DNA of 64,000 bases. Origin: Calonectria ilicicola. Its lineage: Eukaryota; Ascomycota; Sordariomycetes; Hypocreales; Nectriaceae. A program made the translations under genes and the position numbers. The stretch spans positions 3,844,001 through 3,908,000 of the forward strand of contig CP085825.1 in NCBI GenBank assembly GCA_020809705.1, written 5' to 3'. Below the pieces are notes generated by a model that worked only from the letters and a program-made list of their open reading frames with translations, ran no database searches and had not been told where the DNA came from. Numbering within the stretch: position 1 is the stretch's first letter; every line of letters starts with the position of its first letter. Positions 1 through 12,223 of this stretch are shown here, one piece after another.

Positions 1-3000
1 CCCAAGCTGAACAATGATAAGCGTGTGGCTTGACTAGGCTTTTCCTGACACGAAGTTGGCTGCATGAAGTTTTTGCACATTGTGACACCCGGATTTGTGT
101 TGAGACTGGGTGTCTGAGCTACAGCGCATAATGGTGTATACAACGTGCACTTTCCGTCTCCGGGCGATGAGCCCTTGTAGTAATCCACCAAAACACCATG
201 GCAATGGAGATGGGAAAGCGAGAGTAGACAGAGTGGAGGAGATTCCCTGAGATAGTCCCATAAGAAAGAGGGGCTGGAATTTCGGCATGAGAGTGCCACA
301 TGTGGCTATTTCCCCGTTCCACACTCTCTTTCTCTCTGCCATCGCTGCAATGTTATATCACTCAAGTTTTTGTGTGTGGGAACCTAGATGTTGCTTGCAC
401 AAAGGAGCGGAGGCTCCGTTACAGCATGGTTTGTGAGGCGGAGTGTGAGACAATGTGCGGATTCGCTGGTGACCCAAATCCTTGTATCGCGACGCCTGGT
501 GTGGTGATGATCACATCTCACCCGCATCTCGACGTGTGTACGTACGGCGTAAGAAACCCCGGCTGGGAGTGGGTATCAGATTTCGAAGGGATCGGCGACG
601 GCGGTCAGAGAGGTGGGGAGGTTGGCTGTACAGCTGCTCACACGCCTGCAAAAGAAGCAAATGCTAATCGCTGTCGCCGTGAATCCGGAGCGTCCAGCGG
701 CAAAAAACAAGAAAAAGCTCTATCTGCGACGGTCCCGCGCGCAAACAGCATTCGCCAGGGCACATTCTAGACGGGCAGGTTGTAATGGCGCACCCAGACA
801 CATTCTGTGCAAGCATGCGGACCTGCTGGCCAATCTTTCTTGTTGGGCCTGCAGATGGCCTGCAAGTGGCCAGGCCAGGCCCCGCCAACATGACCTGACC
901 CGAAGGTTTTCGGGCTCAAGGGTCTCGTCGTCGACACGTTTCGAAGGCTGGATTATGTATAAGGTGAGGAGGGTAGAACGTCCTTCGCATGATATGAAAT
1001 CGCTTCCCAGCTGAGAGGGAAAGCATTCCTTCCCCAGCTCAAGATTTCGGAGGCTTCCCTCAACCCCAGACCTCCCCCTCCTGGCTGAGTCATGTGTCCG
1101 AGTGCGTCAGACTATGCTTTTGTCGGCTCTCCTTCGACCAGGAAAGGCTCTCGCAAATGAACGAGGCCACACCATTGCAAGGTCTAGTGGACCAAGCCAA
1201 GTTCCAGCGCCGTGCGTTTGCGAGGTAGCCTACCATATGAGCCACAGCATTCAGCTTGCTGCAGTCCTACCACTCGTCCTGCGTGACTGTCTCAGATGAG
1301 AATTGGATGTCCAGCCAGGTAAGGACGCTGCTTTTCAAGCGCCATGTATCCTGTACTTTCTTCTTCTTGGGGCTTGTTCCTGGTGTGGGGCCAGCTGTCT
1401 TGACGCTCTGCCAACTCAAACCTGACAGTGGGCTTACAACGACAATCACAAGTTTACAGCTGTACTATTCAATCAGAATAACGACCGACCCACGCGGACG
1501 ATCCTTTCGCACGCCTGGATGCCTCCCACCAAAACTCTACGCAACGCGAGGCCTATCAAAGTGAGGCGAAAACCGGAACCGGGTATGCAAACTGTGGACT
1601 CACGGAAAGAGCCGTCATTTTACACACTGCAGCCGATGGTCCAGGACCCTAGCTCGCCCCAAGAGCTTGCCCCAAGAGCTCGCCCACCACCACAGAAACC
1701 GCCACTGGCCGGGTCAGAGCTTCTAGGGCAGGGTCTAGCTGCTGGGAGCTTCTGTGATGTCGTGCGACCCTGCCTCACCTCGCCCTGTTTCTCAACACCA
1801 ACACTGGCCAAGCCAAGACCAGTATCAAGGATCTGGCTTGCTGTGTGAACTGGGCGTGTTTCTCAAGACACGCAACTACGCGCAGGACGATATGCGGGTT
1901 AAGCTCTAAGCGAATCACGAAGACAGTGTCACATCGACGGCACAGGAGAGGGAGTGAATATTGGCCTCAATACCTTGCAGGGGTTGCTGCTGTATCATGC
2001 AACCAAGCCCGAGAACCGTTGTACCAGCACCGACTGCTCCGAGGCCCCTTTGACTGTCTGCGCGTTATGGTTAATCGCGATGGTGTGCACGGTTACGGAG
2101 CCGCCTCTGATCTCTAGGCTTGATGGAACTGACTGGCACCTCGGCCGCCCGCGTAGCCCGCAAGCCGTTTCCAACTACAGTCACGAACAAGTTACTCAGA
2201 GACACAGTAGAGGAGGGGGCAAGATCAGCGATGCAGCTGTGACCTGCCTTTTGACGTTACAGGTCGATGTTAACGGCGGCTAAGGAAAAGAGCAAGACAA
2301 AAGTGCGACATGTCCTTTCTTTTGCGTTTAGACTCGCCTCCCTCGTCGCAACCCTAGGTGGGCGGCGAGCAGCGAAGGGACGGACGTCAGCACTATGATT
2401 GGGCGATCACGGTGACGACACTAGTGGGGCAGGATCGCAGAGATGGCTGAAGGAGGGGCCGGGCAGCCGGGGTTGGACATGGCTGATCAGCAAAGACAAT
2501 CCGATGGACCTGTGCGACAACAATGCGGCCAAGATATTGTATTGGAAGACATGTGCGCCGCCGTGTGAGCATGCAATGCTTCGGAACCATAGCCGACAAG
2601 GGTGGTTTTTCTTTTGCTCATTGTCAAAGCACGGCACATGCCAGCCGGGTCGTGTATCTGAGCTATGGATTTACGGCTCTGGCAGCCAGGGAATGAGCAG
2701 CCACGGCAATTGCCACCCCCTCTCACCGACGGTGTCAGACGGCGCAAGGTATGTTTGCTTCGTCCTAGCCAGCGTTTGATTAGGTATGCCGGGAGTTTAT
2801 GTCCGCAGGACTACGGCAGCATCATGCACAGGGGACGCGGGCCTGGGGTATTGGCCGTTGCTGGACTGGCTGGATAGACTAGACCAGACTGGATTCGACC
2901 AGACCACCAGGCCAGGCCAGGCTACACACGGAGGAATCCGTCACAATCGGGCGAAAAAAAAAAAATTAAACATGAGTGAAGCGAAACACGGAAACAAGGA

Positions 3001-3680
3001 AAAAGAAAGCAAGTTCACGATCATCGAAGACGATTAGTGATCAAAGCTAGAGCCGAGACAGATCTGATCCGACACACAGACACCCATCAACAGGCCAAGG
3101 ACTGGAGCGTCAATGAGAGTTGGATAAGGCGAGACAGGAGACAGCCACCAGCCAATCCGTCCTGTTGTCTCTCCTCTCATCCATCCCACCTCCCCACGGT
3201 GCACCCATCCTCCCTGCCTGTCTTGTTTCGTATCCACCTCTAACCTCTCGGCGCTCCCCCCTCAGCACCAGCATCCACTCACAATTCAACTGCGGAGAAA
3301 GAGAATTAGCAAAAGGAAAACGATGCATCTATTTTCTCGTGTACCACCCACCTGACTGATCTGCAACTGGGCGGATGCGTCCCAACAACGGTCGCCAGCA
3401 CTTCTCCACTCCGACCCCATCTCCACCGTCGCGGAGCTTTACTTTTCTCCTGTGCCCTTGTCACTGTCAGGAACCACGGGCTTCCCCAGGCTGATTCTTT
3501 CAAAAGCCGGACAGATCTCCCTTCTTTGCCCGTTCTCAGTTGCTCTGCTTCTCAGCCATTGCAACTGCGCTACTCCTGAAGGCTAGAATCAAACCACCAT
3601 TTCCCAGCTTGTACTTGGCTTGAAATCGAACCGTTGATTCTGCTTCTGTTGGTATCGTTTATCAAATTCAGGACGCAACC
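1..3680. other. gene-poor left flank and leader of the Zn2Cys6 gene
   Basis: No recognisable family lies here. An unspliced 114-codon frame from ATG 426 to stop 770 on the + strand is the only stretch that reads a little like protein. It is Cys-rich near its start and has no homolog I know. Imperfect CCAGGCCAGG-type runs occur near 860-890 and 2880-2930, and a short poly-A lies near 2955. From about 3140 to 3680 the + strand is rich in C and T, which fits a promoter and 5' leader for the transcription factor that starts at 3681. Confidence 0.5.
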
Positions 3681-6310
3681 ATGCCGTCTACGTCCGAAAC
3701 CTCTCCTAAGGAAACCACCTACTCGCGCTCTGCTTGTACGGAGTGTTCTCGTCGCAAGCAAAAGGTACCCGCATTGTCCACCCTTGCACTGCCATTGTCC
3801 ATCCTGCCCTCTCTGTGCCAACACTCCCCCTACTCTGTTTTGCCTTGCCCCTGGGATCTCCGCAAGTCTAACCTTCGTACTCCAGTGCAATCGTGAATGG
3901 CCCTGCAACCATTGCCAGAAACGCAAAGTAGCCGACAAGTGTCGATTCAACCACCAGCCAGCTGCCGAGAAAGCTGCCAAAGTAAACCTGAGAAAGCGTC
4001 GTCTCAACCTTGAGTCTACCACCGACTCGGTCGAATCCGACATAGACGAGGCCGAAGGTGATGGCATTGATGCTTTGGGCTACATGCCCTCCCATGTCCT
4101 TTTCGGTCTGACTGCGCAAGACGATGTATGCCCATTTCCCGCAGTGTCCCCGGTTCGGCATCGGCGTCTAACCAGCTCTTATATAGGTCCCCAGGGCTGC
4201 CTCCCGAGAGTTTATGAAGGACCCCAAGATTTTTGCCCCACTTGAACGTGCTTTGCAGGTTATCCCGCCGCGTCCTTACGCAGGTACATTCTCCTTCGCA
4301 ATCATAGTTGGGTACTTCTTTTGACACGAATTCTAGACAACCTTGTTCAGAACTTCCTCGAAAATGTCAACTACCACTACTACATTGTTTACCCCAAGGC
4401 CTTCCTGGACCAGTATCAGCAATGGTGGATTGCCCGGTCTGAGAATAGGCCCCTTAGCGTCCAATGGACCAGCCTCCTCTTGATGGTTTGCGCATGCGCA
4501 TCCCAATATACTGACATCGAGCTCCAGAAGAAGCTTGAGGAAGACCTCGGTGACACCATCCAGAGGATTACGGAGCAGTATCATGAGGCTGCACGTGAGC
4601 TGAGTAGCACAATCCCCATCGGCTACAGCCACCTTGTCAATGTCCAACAGCTGTTACACTCGTGCTACTGGTTCAAATCCGAGGCTCGCTTTGTTGAGTG
4701 CTGGCATGTGCTCAACTCTGCCATCCGAGAGGCCCAAGAACTTTGTAAGTCATCCCGCATTTATATACGGCCAGAAAATAACTTTATTGACAATCTGTAG
4801 CGATCCATCAAGAATCGAAGGCTGATCCAGTGTCTGAGTTCGAGCTGGAGATCCGCCGGAGAGTCTGGTGTGTCTTGGACACGTGGGATTGGTACGTTGC
4901 GAGCGCTTCTCGGTGACATCTAGTGCTAACTGACATTTCTTTAGGCAGATTTCGGCGCTCCTCGGCAGACCCATGATTATTGACCGATCCGAGATCGACG
5001 TTGGCCTCCCAAGTCTCGGCCTGGAGGGAACAGTACACTCCCCATTGACGCATATGAAAATGCAGTCAAGCCTCATTCAAACGCTTTTTGGACGCTTTGG
5101 GCTCACGAGGAACGTCACGGAGCCAGAAGATGTGCAAGAATACCAAGAGATTATCAAAAAATGGATCAAGGATTTCCCCCCGCCCTTCGATGTTAACAAT
5201 CCTGACAAGTCGTTGGACGAAAGCTGCCCATGGATTGTGCTGCACCGTCATTATATTCGAACAATGGCATTCTCTATGCTACTTGATCCAATTCGAGCTT
5301 TTCTTGCTCGGGCATTCACTATCAACGCGAAAGACTCGGAAATCAAGATTCGCAATGATGGTATCGATTATTGCTTGGAGCTCATGGTCTCTCTTCGTGG
5401 TTTCTTCTACCACGTGTATCCCCGCGATTCAAAGTTCCACTTTGTTTTGTTCTGCATCTTTGACACGTCCACGGTTCTTTGCTCTTCCATTTTGCATGAT
5501 GAGCATCACACTCTTCCGCGCCGTGATGACATCTTCAAGGCGATTGATGATGCTCATGACATGCTCGCTAAACTTCGAATGGTGACCAAGTCTGCCAGAA
5601 CATCATATGGCATCCTGAACCGCATTGTTCAGCGCTTACCTCGCACCAATGTGGCACCCGCGCCCAAAAGCGCACTTCCAGACGCGAAGCGTGTCCGTGT
5701 CAATGACACAAGCAGCATCTCAACCTCTCAGTCCAACATCTCATCTGAGACATCGTCTGGTCAGCGATCGTCGCTACCAACTACCGTCTCCAACGATGAC
5801 CAGCTATCCAATGCTTCTTCGTATAGGCGAGTTGTGCCTACCGAATATTCTCGCTTTGATGATTCTTCAGTTTGTGCCACTTCGGTGACTGGTTCTTCGG
5901 CGGGTACTTCCGCAGTCGGTAATCCTGCCACGGCCGTGGCTCATACTTCATTCATGCCAGATCCTCAAGCTCAATATATACCCGCCCCCCACGTCCTGGA
6001 TGTTGCTGCTGTCCCAGAGACACAAGGTCTTGCAGATATCCCTCAGGGTTCTAGTGCCGCTACAACCATTCCCGTCGGGTCTCTCCCACTTGAGACGTAT
6101 GAGAATCCACACATGGGACACTTGGAACCCAAAGACCAGGCGCTATCGTTTGCACCCAATGCTCTGGAGAATGCAACATTCGATCTGCCGAACGAGGCAA
6201 CAGTTTTCTCCAACTTTTCCGAAGAGGACCTCGGGGAACTTGCTACATTGTGGCATTTTGAATCCTTGGATTTTGACTTCCTTGGACAAGCTAGCCCTTC
6301 AGCACAGTAA
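3681..6310 (+). CDS. Zn2Cys6 fungal-specific transcription factor
   Basis: This encodes a nuclear DNA-binding regulator of about 761 residues. I place six exons: 3681-3764, 3886-4125, 4187-4283, 4337-4744, 4801-4891 and 4945-6310. The binuclear zinc cluster is complete at residues 19-47, with spacing C-x2-C-x6-C-x5-C-x2-C-x8-C. Intron 1 splits it between the second and third Cys, a usual place in this family. The middle of the protein, including the stretch around RRVWCVLDTWDW and LLGRPMIIDRSE, has the character of the fungal transcription-factor regulatory domain. The last 200 residues are Ser/Thr/Pro-rich and end in an acidic patch, a plausible activation region. A TGCTAAC branch point sits 15 bases before the last acceptor. 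The ATG has good context (CAACCATGC) after a pyrimidine-rich leader. I cannot name the target pathway, and the neighbours give no hint. Confidence 0.93.
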
Positions 6311-8500
6311 AACGATTGTCTCTAAGTAGGAATAACTTCTGTCTGCAATTTTGGGACTTATTCCTTCATATTTTTTATCTTCTTCTCTTTTCAGGGCTTT
6401 ATTTCTTTTCTTATTGCTTTATTTCAATCGGCACGGGTTCGCTTGCGCGCATTTTGCTGCGTGAAGCACAGATAAACTTGATCTTGTTCCCGTTCTAGAC
6501 AAAAAACCGCGGTCGTCTCTTGTCCCGTATGTATCTGGGGCGATTACAAACTAAATAATCGGCCCGGATGCTGTGAGGTGCATTGCAAGTGCGTGACACC
6601 CCGAGAATGTGTTTGAAGGTGTGTTGTGTGCGCAATTTAGGATTTAAAGGGGCTGCGCAACGTTAACTGGGAGTTGGTGAGGGGGAAATGGCGTAGCAAC
6701 AGGGAATTTAGGATGATACGAGTGCATGACATTGTGTGGCATGGCAAATGATCACGGCTATCGGGGCATGGTCTTCTAGGACCTGGATGGGCAGCGTTTG
6801 TTTGGATGGAAGTAATGAGTACAAAGGGGCAATGTTTTTGAGCATGCGTAATATACAAGGCAAAAAAATCAACGCGTGACATTCTAAGATTTCGACTATG
6901 CCCCCTATTTACAGTGCCTTTTTATAACACCATTCTTGGCATGTGATATACAAGTCAAGGCGTAACAAATCACGACGCGATGAAACCGGACAAGAGATGG
7001 CTTTAGCCATGCAACAGTGAAATTTAAACAGCTAGAAGTGAAATCTATAATCGACCCAATTAAGAATAACTAAAATAAAGCACCACTAAAAGATACCGCC
7101 ATTTCTATAAAGATGAAAAAAAGGGGGGGCATCGATCATATAAATTCCCCCCAAAAGAAAAGATCAAAAGAAGAAAAAGGGCGTGAGTTGTGATGTAAAA
7201 GGTCAATATTAGATGGCGAAAATACATGATGGCATGTAGAACCAGGGGCTTTCCAGGGAAGGTGTGCAAGTGAAGCGATTGGTGTTTGCGTGTCATGTGG
7301 CAAAGATTGTCGTGGAATTTCCCCAGTCGAGCTGAAAACGAAGAAGCATCATCCAGTCGGATCAATAATGAGCCACTCTTGATGCTTGGGCGTCGTGGAG
7401 CTAAATGGCCACGATTCCACAGGGCGCATGCTTACCGAGAGCTTGTACCCTGGTGCCTGATTGGGCAGAGAGGCATCCACGCTCGGCCACCATCTTCGAG
7501 CCCCTCTCATTTCCCTTTCATAATAAATCTCTCCTTCAACTCACAAAAATCATCATCGCCACCTCTTTTCCATCCTTTTGATCTGTTTGTTTTTCTCGGA
7601 GGCCTTTCCTCTCCACCGCGTTATGCATGGTCTTGAAGGATCGCTGACCTCGAGGCGATGTCCCATTCCTGACTAGGATGACGAATCTTGGATCAGCTGC
7701 CAGCATTGTTGGGTCAAACTCAAGCTCAACGAGCAGCGGTCAACCCCATGGCGATTTTTATCACCTAAGCTAGGCATCATCCCGATATATCACCTCCAAA
7801 TGAGTCGCGGTATATCTTCGATGATATGCCCCTGACGCCAGCACAGTGGCACGGCATCATACCATAAACCGGACTGGAAAGGTATCCTCCAGGCTTCTCA
7901 ATCTGAAAAACAGCCAAACTCGACCCTCAAATAAGAAAACCCCGAAAACAACAAAACACCAGAGGGGGGATAAAAAAAAACACCCCGGACAGGGGCAAAG
8001 GGATCTCGCCAAGTCCAGACGGTGCGCCAACCATTCCATCAAGCACGATAAAACAACAGGTCCGAAATGATCCCCTGAGCACTTGCTCAAACCGATTTCA
8101 GTCCGAGGTTCAAAAGACAAGAGCATGTTCGGGCTATCCATAATCATACACGTTGTCGGCCATCCAGACTGATGATCTGATGGTGACCATGATGAGGTAA
8201 CAAATTCTTCAAGAGGCAAATTTGACGGTTCATCGCCTCTTCTCCTCTAGCAGATGCGTGCCAACCCATCGCTTCGTTGGTAGCTTTGCTTGTGCGCAAG
8301 CGAATTAACCGAATCCAAATTTCCGACATAAACACCAGTGTTGGCTTTGCAGAGCGCGGCTTCAGGCGGTTCCAGACGGCTGTCACCGGCTCAACGGGCT
8401 GAGCATGTGAATTGAGCGCAGGTCCAAATAACGATAGCCATGCGCCTGATTTCACACGTGGTCGAATTGAGAGTATTTAGCAGTGTTCACAGAACACCCG
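6311..8500. other. intergenic, no supported gene
   Basis: This is 3' sequence of the transcription factor followed by A-rich and G-run stretches. On the minus strand a TATAAAAA (6919-6926) lies 37 bases before an ATG at 6882 that opens an unspliced 81-codon frame to 6637. Nothing else supports that frame. No repeat or RNA gene was seen. Confidence 0.4.
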
Positions 8501-8897
8501 CTATTTTTGCTTGCCTTGTATCTCGATGCCCATTGTAACCGAAGTTGATGGGGTAGAGTGCAGAGCATTCTCACCTTGGGCTACGATGGCGGCAGCCTGG
8601 TGGGGGCCTTTCGCCATTTCAGCCTCCAGCTCTTGAAGCATCGCATCGGTGTCAGTTTCATGAGCAATCTCGTCCATTACCGACATTCGGGCAATAAAGT
8701 AGTCGGCAATATCGGACGGCTGGCAGGCAGGGAACATAACTGGGGACTTGTCGCTCGGAGATACCTCTTTACCATGACTGACAGGAGACATCATTAGCAA
8801 ACGGCACAGTGGAACGAGCAGGCGATGACAAGCGAGCAGGAGGAAGGACTCACGACGACGACGACACCGAGCCTTGCTGCGCACGATTCGAAGCCAT
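8501..8897 (-). CDS. small hypothetical protein, spliced
   Basis: Exon 1 is 8897-8854 and exon 2 is 8777-8501, giving 106 residues. The intron (8778-8853) is textbook: GTGAGT donor, GCTAATGA branch point and CTGTCAG acceptor. The phases match and the reading frame stays open. The N-terminus is Ser-rich. The centre, around DIADYFIARMSVMDE, is predicted helical, and an acidic helix with LQELEAEMAKG follows. A second donor (GTGAGA at 8574) could splice to an acceptor ending at 8501 and give an 86-residue form with a different tail, so the C-terminus is uncertain. There is no signal peptide or membrane segment. I do not recognise the family. The purine-rich + strand upstream (9150-9370) is the pyrimidine-rich leader of this gene seen from the other side. 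Confidence 0.6.
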
Positions 8898-11702
8898 AAC
8901 TCACGACGAGAGCGGACGGCCGACCGATTGAGCAGACAGTGTGGCGGGGTTGATTCAAGGCGATTCGCCCGGAAAAAAAATAATGAAGCGGGTTGTCCTA
9001 GGCTTGGCCTGTCAAGGAGGCAGTCGCCAATGAAACAGAGACCAGAAATAGCCCAAACAAGTCAATCTTGCAACTTTGAATCTCGTCTTAAGAGTCGCCA
9101 GCTTGTTGTATGGGCTAGGGAATAGACTGGCGTTGTCCACGGCGCTGCAATGGCCGAGAGGAATGACGTGGGCAGTAGCAGCGGGGTGAAGGTGGAGGGG
9201 GAGGGGAGAAGTTGGAGACGATGGGAGACTATGGGTACAGAGCGAAGAAATAAGGGCAAAAGAGAGCAACAGACGAGCAGAGATCGAGAGGAGAGGAGAT
9301 CGAGACGATACAAGTATAAGAGTTCGGCAACCGTGAGTGATGATGGTTTGAAAGGAAGGGGGAGCGTCTTCTTTTTTTTGGGGGACCCCAGACGCAGACG
9401 AAGGGAATGGTGGTGGCGCTGCCTCTCAAGCTCTCCTTGCCTTGAGGCAGGGATCCCCTGGACGGTCGAGCCCAAGCGCCAATCAGATGCTCAGACCAAC
9501 ATCGAGCAGCTAATCTTGGGAAACCTCGGGGTTTTTGTCGTCATTTTTGGGGCCTTTCCTCTGGGAAGCTGGCGATGAAACCCGAATGTCCTAATTGTTG
9601 AGCGCCGAGCCTTTTTCTCTGTTTCTTCGATGGTATTGACCCTGCAAAACACGAGATCGTAGCCCCATGAAGAAGCGATGCAGCAGGCGATGGCCCCCTG
9701 TCAGGTTCGAGTATCGCGAGTATCTTAAGCTGAGCTTTCTCCAAGGCGCCGGGGGGGGAGGGTCCACTGGCTGGTAGATCCCGACAGTGGCATTAGCGCC
9801 CAGCAAGCCATTGTTCTGTCCCGAAAGTAGGTGCGCATTCCCCCCAAAATGGCGGCGGCGTCGCGGGATTCCGCCATGGGTTCGCTGCACCCGTTGTACC
9901 CTCTATACCCTCTGTGCCCTCTATATCCTCTATTTGCGCCCTAGGCATCTCACTGCACTCTGTGCCTTTCTGGCGAATTTCCTTGGCTCACTCCCCCACC
10001 TCTAAACAATGTCACAACGAGCCCCTGCATGGCTTTGTCGCTAAGTAGTTACCACAGCCGGCCTCAATATCTCGAAGCTTGCTTCATCGGCAGGCCCTGT
10101 GCACTTTCGATGAACCCGCAGCAGTGCTCTGGCCATTAAGCGTTGTGCTGCTCACAGAAATGCATCTGCATCACAAATGACACGTCCAATAGTGCAGCCA
10201 GATCATGCAATCGCGCGAAAGCTCCCTCACATGCGTCCAGGGTCTTACTGCACAGAATGCTTCCAGCGTGACTCTGCGCCGACTGAAGAGGGTGCTCGGA
10301 GTATCCGCCTGTCACTGGAACCTCAACTTGGACAAGCCCACTACGTGTGTAGTATCGCAAGTGGGTGTCCAAGGATGAAGAAAAAGAAAAAAAACAAGAA
10401 GCATGTCTTAATGCTAGTCTCGGGTGGTGCGAGAGTCCAACCGGTCTGTCCTTAGCAACCAGGCAGAACCCTCTGGTTCGCATGCGCAACGAGTAGTTCG
10501 CAAGTAGAAAAACTCCACTGTGTGCTGTTGCTTCACAGCCTCCAATAGCTGGATCTTAGTGGAGCTAAGCCCCATGTCAAAGCAGGTGACATAATAGTTA
10601 GATGGTGCACAAGAGGAATTTCTCCATCGCTGCGGCAAGGGTTCAAGGGCGCAAATGATGCGCAAAACTTGAGTATAGTATTGGATTGTCTTGAGCTGGG
10701 TTTACCTCATTCTCTCACTGCCTGGTTTTCATTTTGGCCGAGCTTCTTAAAGTGTGGCTGTTCAAGTACCCTTCAAGAAGCCAAAACCTGGCTGACCCTG
10801 GCTTGGCGCAATGTTTAGCTTGGCACACCACTCGAGAAGGCAGGTCTTCATCCGGCACTGATCTCCGTCCAGGATCTCAGAAGTCTCGGAGAATTTTCTC
10901 GTTGGGGACGAGGAAATGGCTATTTCCAGATGTAAAAGGGAATGGAGCGCAGGAGAGCAAGACTGCTGTGGAAAATCATTCCGACCAGTCACTAATTACT
11001 CCCTTATTTTTTTCTTCTTCCTCCAAGTAGGAATAGCAGTGACATTTGGTAGATCTGCAGCGGTAACAGGGAAGAGGGAGCCTGTCAAGCTATTCCTATT
11101 TAGGAAAGTCGCTAGAACCCACCTTGTTCTAATTCTCCACAGAAGCGACAGGGGCTATGCCGTCTAGAACGATTGCCGTACAGCGTGCTTTGCACCACCA
11201 AACACCATGTGCGAGATACTTTGGGCTACACGACGAGCACGAGCCTTCTACTATCAAATGGCACGAGCCAGGGCTTCAATCACACCGGTCCAAGCCAGTG
11301 ATCAGAGCGCTTACCCGAAGACGAGGCCACCTGGCCGGCAGACGCTGCCGGACGGGACTGGCACGCGTCGTAAGCTATCCAGGCCAAGGTCCTCCTCCCT
11401 GTCGTACCTGTCGTTTCGGCTAGGCCGATGACATGTGCATGGTGTAAGATTCGCAGCAGGCAAGTCACACAGGATCTAAAACACGCTGCCAAGTTGGGTG
11501 ACGCATTTCCGCATCTACGTATGCAAATAAACGTCGATTCATCCGAGTCATCCCTCACACAGTAAATAAGGTTAAAGACCTGCGGTCCCAGTAAAGTGGC
11601 ATCAGATGAGCAGAGCATCCGAGTAGGCATACAGACAGGTATACAGTTATACATCAACATCCCAACGCCCGCCCTCGAAGCGCACTCCCTGTATTAGCCC
11701 CA
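8898..11702. other. intergenic with a CT-rich leader and a short tandem repeat
   Basis: The first 500 bases are the likely promoter and leader of the minus-strand gene at 8501-8897. Near 9897-9933 the motif CCCTCTATA is repeated about four times with small changes. Open frames here are short, overlap in all phases and lack splice signals, so I call no gene. Confidence 0.4.
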
Positions 11703-12223
11703 TCAGAAACGCCCTCCGGAAGAGAGAAACTGTGCCCCGATCCCAGCGAGCTTCGAATCGTCAATGTTGCCAACCCCTTGCAACTGCAATCCCGGAGCGC
11801 CAGCGGGCGCACCAAGTTCAGCTTGGCCCACGCTCTGACTGGCGACTTGCGCTACGTTCTGCAGGTAGCTTTCGCAAGCCAGGCGTGGGGTTCCAGCGAC
11901 GTAGGCCGGGTTCTGCATCCGCGAGTTGACGGGCTCTGATACGCAAGATGGTGATTGCATGGCATTGTTGGCGTTGGAAGCTCCATCCCTGACTTGGGCC
12001 AGCAGTGCAGTAGCGTGTGGAGAGCTCGGGGCGTTGGCGGCAGCTGTCTCACTATAGTAGCGCCCATGTTAGCGAGGGGCTAAGATAAGATAAGGAAGAC
12101 GCAGACGGGAAGGGGGGGAAGAAAGAAGCAACAGGGGACGGGATGGAAGGTAGAAAAAGTCTAGAAAAATTCTTGCCTCGATGCAGAGCCCTGGACGGCA
12201 CTAGTCGAAGAGTGGGCAGACAT
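11703..12223 (-). CDS. small hypothetical protein with a GC-AG intron
   Basis: Exon 1 is 12223-12177 and exon 2 is 12051-11703, giving 131 residues. The intron (12052-12176) starts with GCAAGA after an exonic GAG, the usual context of the minor GC-AG class. It ends with CGCTAAC, then 9 bases, then ACTATAG. The phase closes exactly (15 codons plus 2 bases, completed by T to give Ser). The protein is Ala/Ser/Gln-rich and low in hydrophobics, with no signal peptide. The middle contains PRLACESYLQNVAQVASQSV, a plausible amphipathic helix, and the end is Gly-rich. No known domain is visible. It could be a lineage-specific regulator or a disordered protein. No function is claimed. Confidence 0.58.

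Noticed and set aside
6637..6882. 81-codon minus-strand frame with a TATA box 37 bases before its ATG
   Set aside because: Spacing is too short for a normal leader and nothing else supports it.
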